This document shows positions 5,860-9,492 of a stretch of 9,492 nucleotides of DNA, piece by piece (the stretch's first letter is position 1; every line of letters starts with the position of its first letter). Origin of the DNA: JACSRF01 sp964504445 (lineage in GTDB: Bacteria; Chloroflexota; Anaerolineae; Promineifilales; Promineifilaceae). The notes below the pieces were generated by a model, which did not search any database, was not told the DNA's origin, and saw nothing but the letters and a program-made list of their open reading frames with translations. A program made the position numbers and the translations under genes. The stretch is taken from NCBI GenBank assembly GCA_964504445.1, contig CAZDEO010000136.1, positions 1-9,492 on the forward strand, written 5' to 3'.

Positions 5860-5910
5860 TTACTGTAAAGAGTGAAGGGTAAATCGTGAGAAGGCAATCT
5901 CTTGCTTCAT
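5860..5910 (-). CDS. possible 16-codon leader ORF coupled to the DUF58 gene
   Basis: ATG 5910 overlaps the TGA of the preceding gene (ATGA) and has GGAGG (complement of 5918-5922) 7 bases upstream, the best ribosome binding site near this junction. Its frame, however, is not that of DUF58: it reads MKQEIAFSRFTLHSLQ and stops at TAA 5862-5860, four bases before ATG 5855 of DUF58. It may be a translated leader that delivers ribosomes by termination-reinitiation, or the relic of a former start displaced by repeat expansion. A real peptide function is unlikely. Confidence 0.35.
   Translation of the reverse strand: MKQEIAFSRFTLHSLQ
5862..5889 (-). repeat. second 7-bp-period repeat tract, upstream of DUF58
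   Basis: On the - strand four consecutive 7-base units read TCACGAT, TTACCCT, TCACTCT, TTACAGT (5889 down to 5862), consensus T-Y-A-C-N-N-T. The unit differs in sequence from the ARTCTCN tract at 4015-4070 but has the same period and the same kind of position, a spacer inside the co-directional block. With only four degenerate units chance is not excluded. Confidence 0.5.
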
Positions 5911-6539
5911 GCTTTGTCCTCCCACGACGCCACAACCGCCAGGGCGGCGTCCAGGTCCAGGTTGGCCAGATCCGTAATAGGCTGGCGACGCGCCAGACGA
6001 CCGCCCACAGACTGGCGAGCCTCAATAAAAGTGCGGTAGTTGGGAATGGCGCGGCAAGCCCGGAACAGGGCGTTTAGGGCTTCCGGCAGCGGGATCTCGT
6101 TGCGGGCAACGCGCTCTTGAAGCACTGCTGCCTTTTCGCCATGCTCGATTTCCAGTAAGAGGAGGGCCAGCTTTTCAATCTCGCGGGCCAGTTCCCAGCG
6201 CGCATAGTCGCTATTTTCTGCCTGAGCGCGCAGGGCGGCTAACTGCCCCAGGCGGTTTTGTGGTTTTGAGGGCGCGGGAGCTGTAGACAGGTTGGAGAAG
6301 CGTGGCCATAAGCGGTATACCCCCATAAGCAGGGCAATGAACACCACGCCGCCCCATGCCAGGTTTTGGGGCAGCCCCAGGTAGAGGCGGTAGTAATAGC
6401 GGAAGAATTCCAGGATGGGCAGGAAGATAATCTGGGTGAAAAAGTCTTGCACAAAGAAGGAAAGCAGCCCACTGATAAAGAGCAAGATGAGCAACGGCAA
6501 GAACGGCCGTAACCGGGATGGGGGTGGCGTTTGGTTCAT
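5907..6539 (-). CDS. two-TM protein of unknown function in the MoxR/DUF58 operon
   Basis: This 210-residue protein has a proline-rich N-terminus, two membrane segments (about residues 12-30 and 61-77) joined by an aromatic loop (EFFRYYYRLYLGLPQ), then a proline/serine linker and a mostly helical soluble C-terminal domain (95-210) rich in Ala, Glu and Leu. I do not recognise a named family. Its ATG overlaps the TGA of the DUF4129 gene by four bases, and its own TGA overlaps the leader ATG before DUF58. This tight fit argues for a role within the MoxR-DUF58 complex, perhaps as membrane anchor or adaptor. A copy of ACGGCCGT lies in its N-terminal codons (L10-R-P) and another lies two bases before its start codon. 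The product is hypothetical but the gene is well supported by context. Confidence 0.75.
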   Translation of the reverse strand: MNQTPPPSRLRPFLPLLILLFISGLLSFFVQDFFTQIIFLPILEFFRYYYRLYLGLPQNLAWGGVVFIALLMGVYRLWPRFSNLSTAPAPSKPQNRLGQLAALRAQAENSDYARWELAREIEKLALLLLEIEHGEKAAVLQERVARNEIPLPEALNALFRACRAIPNYRTFIEARQSVGGRLARRQPITDLANLDLDAALAVVASWEDKA

Positions 6540-7450
6540 GACGGCCGTTCCCCCTGCTGTACCGGCGCGCAGGCGGCCACAATAGCATTCAGGCTATCAA
6601 TCGCCTCCAACTGATCGCGCTGGACCGGCTGGTAACCGCCATAGCGCACCAGCTCAAAAAGGCGCGTCAGGCGCTGCACCGCCCTGGGGGGTAAGCCAAT
6701 GCGCAGCAGGTCATGCTCAAACTCGCGGGGGGTTTCGCCACGCCCGCGCCGCAGTCCGCGCTGCATGGCTACCGTATCGGCCATTTCCCGGTAGCAGCGC
6801 AAAATCACGTCATCCAGCTTTTGGCCTTGCTGCAGTTCAGCAATAGCCAGATTGGCGCGGCGCGCCAATTCGGCAAAATCAAGCTCTCCCTCCTCCCGCA
6901 GAGATGGGCGACCGCGCCACCAGCGATAAAGCAGCAAACCCGTGCCCGCTATCACCAGGGTTGACAGCACGCGGGTAAGAGCCAACGGCGGTTCAGGGGC
7001 ATAAACGGGTTCTGCACCGGGCGCACCCAATGGCTCTTCCGGGGTAGGCAGTTCCGTGACGAGGGCTGGCGGTGCTTCAGTAAATTCTTCTGCCAGGGGC
7101 AATTCGGGCAAACTGACACGCACAATAGAAAAAATAACCAGGCCCCAAAAGAGGGCCACGGCCGTTTGCCGCACAATGTCGGGAATCGCTTTCCGCCCTT
7201 CACGGGTAAAGAGAATGTAACCCAGAGAGAGCAGCACGGCCGTCCAGATGATGTAGCGCAAAATTGAAAAATCAGCCGTCGTGCGAATAAGGGGGAAGTC
7301 TTCCGCGCCTAACGACGTGACCGGAATGCCCAACCCCTGGCGGAAGGTCATCAGTGGCAGCATGCGCGCCACCAGAATCAGCAGAATCGCTGTGCCCAGG
7401 CCCACCACGAACCGGGCTATTTGCTTTCTGTTTTCCCACCAGGTCGTCAT
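6536..7450 (-). CDS. DUF4129 domain membrane protein
   Basis: This 304-residue protein has hydrophobic segments near residues 14-31, 63-81, 95-110 and 159-176. Between the last two lies an extracytoplasmic-type linker (113-157) very rich in Pro, Glu and Ala. The C-terminal cytoplasmic part, residues 190-292, is a DUF4129 domain: AIAELQQGQKLDDVILRCYR, GLRRGRGETPREFEHDL, a short Leu/Pro stretch, then RLTRLFELVRYGGYQPV. DUF4129 often forms the C-terminus of bacterial transglutaminase-like membrane proteins, or a separate protein encoded beside MoxR and DUF58. Here it stands alone and no transglutaminase is encoded in the window. AAGGAAG just before ATG 7450 is a good Shine-Dalgarno site. The gene follows MoxR by 22 bases and overlaps the two-TM gene by ATGA. 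Function is inferred from the neighbourhood: a membrane component of the MoxR system. Confidence 0.85.
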   Translation of the reverse strand: MTTWWENRKQIARFVVGLGTAILLILVARMLPLMTFRQGLGIPVTSLGAEDFPLIRTTADFSILRYIIWTAVLLSLGYILFTREGRKAIPDIVRQTAVALFWGLVIFSIVRVSLPELPLAEEFTEAPPALVTELPTPEEPLGAPGAEPVYAPEPPLALTRVLSTLVIAGTGLLLYRWWRGRPSLREEGELDFAELARRANLAIAELQQGQKLDDVILRCYREMADTVAMQRGLRRGRGETPREFEHDLLRIGLPPRAVQRLTRLFELVRYGGYQPVQRDQLEAIDSLNAIVAACAPVQQGERPS

Positions 7451-7472
7451 TTCTTCCTTACCTTGCCCTGAA

Positions 7473-8429
7473 TTACCCTTCGCGCACCACCGGCACCGCT
7501 ACCTGGCTGCTGAGGGATGCAATCACGTCGCTGGCTGCATTGCGCTTCATCCACAGGTCAGGCTGCAAAATCAGGCGGTGGATGAGGGCGGGTTGGATAA
7601 AGGCTTTCACGTCGTCGGGCAACACAAAGGAACGGCCGTCCAACGCCGCCCAGCCCCGCGCCAGCTTCAATAACGCCAGAGAACCGCGCGGACTGGCCCC
7701 CACCGCCACCCGCTGGTCCCGCCGCGTGGTGGCAACCAGAGAAACAATGTACTTTTCAATGTCCGAGTCTACAAAGATGCCTTCCACGGCAGCGCGCATG
7801 GCCAACAGCGTCTCTGCATCCGTCACCTGGCTCAGCGCCACCTGCTCCTGCCGCCGCGCGCGCCGCCGCCGCAAAATCTCCTGCTCCTCCTCCGCCGAGG
7901 GGTAGCCTACGGAGAGCTTCATGATGAAACGATCTAATTGGGCTTCTGGCAGGGGAAAGGTACCCTCGTACTCAATGGGGTTTTGTGTAGCCAGCACAAT
8001 GAAAGGTTGGGGCAGCGGCATGGTTTCCCCTTCCAGAGTCACCTGGTTTTCCTGCATTGCTTCTAGCAGCGCCGATTGGGTTTTGGGGGAAGCGCGATTG
8101 ATTTCGTCGGCCAGGACGATGTTGGCGAAAAGCGGCCCCTGACGCAGCTCGAAATGGCTGGTAGCGCGGTTGAAGATGTAGCCACCAGTAATGTCGCCGG
8201 GCAGTAGATCAGGGGTAAACTGAATGCGCTTGAAGGAGATGCCCAGGGCGGTGGCAAAGCTGTTCGCCAGCATAGTTTTGCCCAGTCCGGGGTAATCTTC
8301 CAGCAGCACGTGCCCGTCGGCCAGGACGGCCGTCATCACCTGCTGCAATAAATACCGCTTGCCCACAATGGCTTTTTCTACTTCGGCAATGATACGCTGG
8401 CTGTGTTGAGCTACTTCGTTGATTTCCAT
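7473..8429 (-). CDS. MoxR family AAA+ ATPase
   Basis: This 318-residue protein is a complete MoxR ATPase, of the class that acts as a chaperone maturing or remodelling partner proteins, often vWA or DUF58 proteins. Motifs in order: Walker A at residues 44-52 (EDYPGLGKT), the pore/PS-II region FTPDLLPGDITG (71-82), Walker B VLADEINRA (105-113), sensor 1 ATQNP (147-151), the arginine-finger segment LPEAQLDRF (160-168) and sensor 2 ASPRGSLAL (245-253). All catalytic positions are intact. An unusual run of arginines, RRRRARR (187-193), lies at the start of the lid linker and makes a strong basic patch. The start ATG 8429 is preceded by AAAGGTAG. It lies 26 bases after the MaoC gene and 22 before DUF4129, consistent with one transcript. 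The DUF58 partner lies two genes further on. Confidence 0.95.
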   Translation of the reverse strand: MEINEVAQHSQRIIAEVEKAIVGKRYLLQQVMTAVLADGHVLLEDYPGLGKTMLANSFATALGISFKRIQFTPDLLPGDITGGYIFNRATSHFELRQGPLFANIVLADEINRASPKTQSALLEAMQENQVTLEGETMPLPQPFIVLATQNPIEYEGTFPLPEAQLDRFIMKLSVGYPSAEEEQEILRRRRARRQEQVALSQVTDAETLLAMRAAVEGIFVDSDIEKYIVSLVATTRRDQRVAVGASPRGSLALLKLARGWAALDGRSFVLPDDVKAFIQPALIHRLILQPDLWMKRNAASDVIASLSSQVAVPVVREG

Positions 8430-8455
8430 GAGTGTCTACCTTTGCGAGGGATTAA

Positions 8456-9337
8456 TTAAGAAGACTTCTGCTGCAGCGTAATGGCCGCGTTCGACAACAC
8501 CACCTCATCCCGCTCAGCCACTTTAGCTTGAAAAACAATCTCGGTGTCTGACGTGTGCCACATTTCGGTGACAATAGTTTCGCCGGGGAAGACGTGGCGG
8601 GCAAAGCGCGCCTTGATACTGTGGAAGCGCGTAGGGTCGTCGTTGGCAAACGTCTTCAGCACGGCGCGGGCGGCAAAGCCAAAGGTGCACAGCCCGTGCA
8701 AAATGGGGCGCTCAAACCCGGCCATCTGTCCAATTTGCGGGTCGGCGTGCAGGGGGTTGGGGTCGCTGCCGGTCAGGCGGTAGAAAAGCGCCTGGTGCGG
8801 GGTGGTTCGGGCCTGGTACACGGCGTCGGGGGCGCGGTCGGGGGGCTTGTTGACGTCGCTGGACGGGCCGCGCTCGCCGCCAAAGCCACCCAGCCCGCGA
8901 ATGAACATGCTGGCCTGGTTGAAGGCAATTTCCTCGCCCGCAGCGTCGCGGCTGCTGATGTCAATGATGACCAGAGCGCCTTTGCCCTTGTCGTAAATCT
9001 GGCTGATGCGGGCGTGTTGGGTGAGGGTGACGTTGAGAGGCAATGGTTGTTTCAGTTCCAAATATTGCTCTCCGTGCAGCAGCATCACCGGGTTGAAGGT
9101 TAGCCCAGGCATGTTGAGCAACTGATCAAACACCGCAAATAAAAAGGTGGCGGCAAAGGTGGGGAATACCTGCTGCCCCTGGCGGTGCAGCTCATACACG
9201 TAGCGCAGCGCCGTTTCGTCCAGCGGGTCGTCGGCTGCGCCAACGGAGAGGGCGTACAGTGCCGCGTCGCGGGCCGTGTAGGTAAAGGGGCGTGGCGCAA
9301 ATTGATAGCCTACTGCTTTGGTTATGTCAATGCTCAT
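8456..9337 (-). CDS. MaoC-type (R)-specific enoyl-CoA hydratase, double hot-dog
   Basis: This 293-residue protein has the size and layout of the double hot-dog hydratase-2 family, which adds water to trans-2-enoyl-CoA to give (R)-3-hydroxyacyl-CoA. The N-terminal half is the degenerate repeat (ALRYVYELHRQGQQVFPTFA, then LHGEQYLELKQPLPL). The C-terminal half carries the hydratase-2 motif FYRLTGSDPNPLHADP (185-200), with catalytic D192 and H197 and the conserved N194, followed by GFERPILHGLCTFGFAARAV. The frame is open further upstream to ATG 9469. I chose ATG 9337 because the N-terminus then matches the family and AAGGT precedes it, while the longer version would overlap the end of the preceding gene. 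It is followed 26 bases later by MoxR. It may supply hydrated acyl-CoA to a pathway with the preceding gene or with the DUF35 fusion protein; the substrate is unknown. Confidence 0.9.
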   Translation of the reverse strand: MSIDITKAVGYQFAPRPFTYTARDAALYALSVGAADDPLDETALRYVYELHRQGQQVFPTFAATFLFAVFDQLLNMPGLTFNPVMLLHGEQYLELKQPLPLNVTLTQHARISQIYDKGKGALVIIDISSRDAAGEEIAFNQASMFIRGLGGFGGERGPSSDVNKPPDRAPDAVYQARTTPHQALFYRLTGSDPNPLHADPQIGQMAGFERPILHGLCTFGFAARAVLKTFANDDPTRFHSIKARFARHVFPGETIVTEMWHTSDTEIVFQAKVAERDEVVLSNAAITLQQKSS

Positions 9338-9380
9338 GAGTTTGTACCTTATATCTTGCCTAGCTGATAACGAACGATTA

Positions 9381-9491
9381 CTAAACGCCGGTGAGGGTTG
9401 TCCAGGGTACGGCGATGATTTTTTCGTCGAGGCGACGCACGGCCGTACCGCTATGCAGCAGTACCCCACCCACCGCGTCGGGGTGTGCCTG
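9381..9491 (-). CDS. C-terminal end of an unrecognised protein (5' partial)
   Basis: On the - strand a frame is open from the window edge to TAG at 9383-9381 and gives the last 36 residues of a protein, including AHPDAVGGVLLHSGTAV, RRLDEKIIAVPW and TTLTGV. The alternating hydrophobic strands ending in AVPW look like a small beta domain at a C-terminus. I cannot name the family; a PRC-barrel-like or acyl-CoA-enzyme tail are guesses only. A copy of ACGGCCGT reads T-A-V in this frame, the usual reading in the neighbouring genes, which supports that the frame is real. The stop lies 43 bases before the MaoC start, consistent with the same transcript. Confidence 0.55.
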   Translation of the reverse strand, partial: QAHPDAVGGVLLHSGTAVRRLDEKIIAVPWTTLTGV

Positions 9492-9492
9492 C

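Larger units (their letters stand above)
3261..9446. repeat. dispersed palindrome ACGGCCGT, 15 copies
   Basis: Perfect copies start at 3261, 3280, 3766, 4231, 4285, 4475, 5419, 5836, 6503, 6541, 7158, 7236, 7632, 8326 and 9439. From base composition I would expect well under one in the whole window (rough estimate 0.2-0.3). The copies read T-A-V (nine times), x-G-R (four) and x-R-P (two), so the constraint is on DNA and not on protein. None occurs at 1-3260; one-mismatch forms are seen near 699, 1327 and 5466. Flanks are variable, with a weak preference for A in front. Confidence 0.92.

Noticed and set aside
4590..5897. DUF58 start at TTG 5897
   Set aside because: The extra codons are encoded by a 7-bp repeat tract and no well-placed ribosome binding site precedes the TTG. 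It is not fully excluded.
7354..7905. 183-codon + strand frame across the DUF4129/MoxR junction
   Set aside because: It lies opposite two clear genes and its sequence has the composition of a complementary-strand shadow.
8456..9469. Longer version of the MaoC protein starting at ATG 9469
   Set aside because: The extra 44 residues have no family match, would overlap the end of the preceding gene in another frame, and span the normal spacer; ATG 9337 fits better.
1..9492. tRNA, rRNA, transposase or integrase genes
   Set aside because: No stretch with the conserved elements of these genes was found on either strand by eye.

Overview
The window looks like a chromosomal segment of an uncultured, moderately GC-rich bacterium. 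My best guess is Chloroflexota (Anaerolineae/Ardenticatenia-like). This rests on the gene mix (MoxR/DUF4129/DUF58 membrane operon, DUF433-DUF5615 toxin-antitoxin pair, HMG-CoA-synthase-like protein fused to DUF35) and general sequence style. There is no marker gene, so the phylum is an inference.

Layout. (1) Positions 1-652, + strand: the last 55 codons of an unrecognised gene, overlapped by a GNAT acetyltransferase gene. (2) Positions 747-1430, - strand: a two-gene toxin-antitoxin cassette (DUF433 antitoxin, DUF5615 PIN-like toxin) with an extended -10 promoter and a small inverted repeat in front. (3) Positions 1390-2516: a visibly AT-rich insert carrying one + strand gene of DUF5677 type, probably acquired. 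(4) Positions 2517-9491, - strand: a co-directional block. Read in its own direction it holds the end of an unknown gene, a MaoC-type hydratase, a MoxR AAA+ ATPase, a DUF4129 membrane protein, a two-TM protein, a DUF58 protein and a six-TM protein. A terminator-like hairpin built of 7-bp repeats follows. The block ends with an HMG-CoA-synthase-like/DUF35 fusion protein.

How the genes may work together. MoxR, DUF4129, the two-TM protein, DUF58 and the six-TM protein form a tight run, with three ATGA-type stop/start contacts. They are most likely a membrane-anchored MoxR chaperone system, in which the AAA+ ATPase acts on a DUF58/vWA-like partner in the cell envelope. The outer genes (MaoC hydratase on one side, DUF35 fusion on the other) concern acyl-CoA chemistry and may be a separate function sharing transcription.

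Three things stand out. The palindrome ACGGCCGT occurs 15 times between 3261 and 9446 in all three codon frames, far above chance, and is absent from the first 3.26 kb; it resembles the HIP1 phenomenon of cyanobacteria. The HMG-CoA-synthase-like protein appears to lack all three catalytic residues (Glu, Cys, His) of its family while keeping the fold signatures and a fused zinc-ribbon/OB domain. Two spacers in the - strand block consist of 7-bp-period tandem repeats, and one of these forms a terminator-like hairpin immediately in front of a ribosome binding site.
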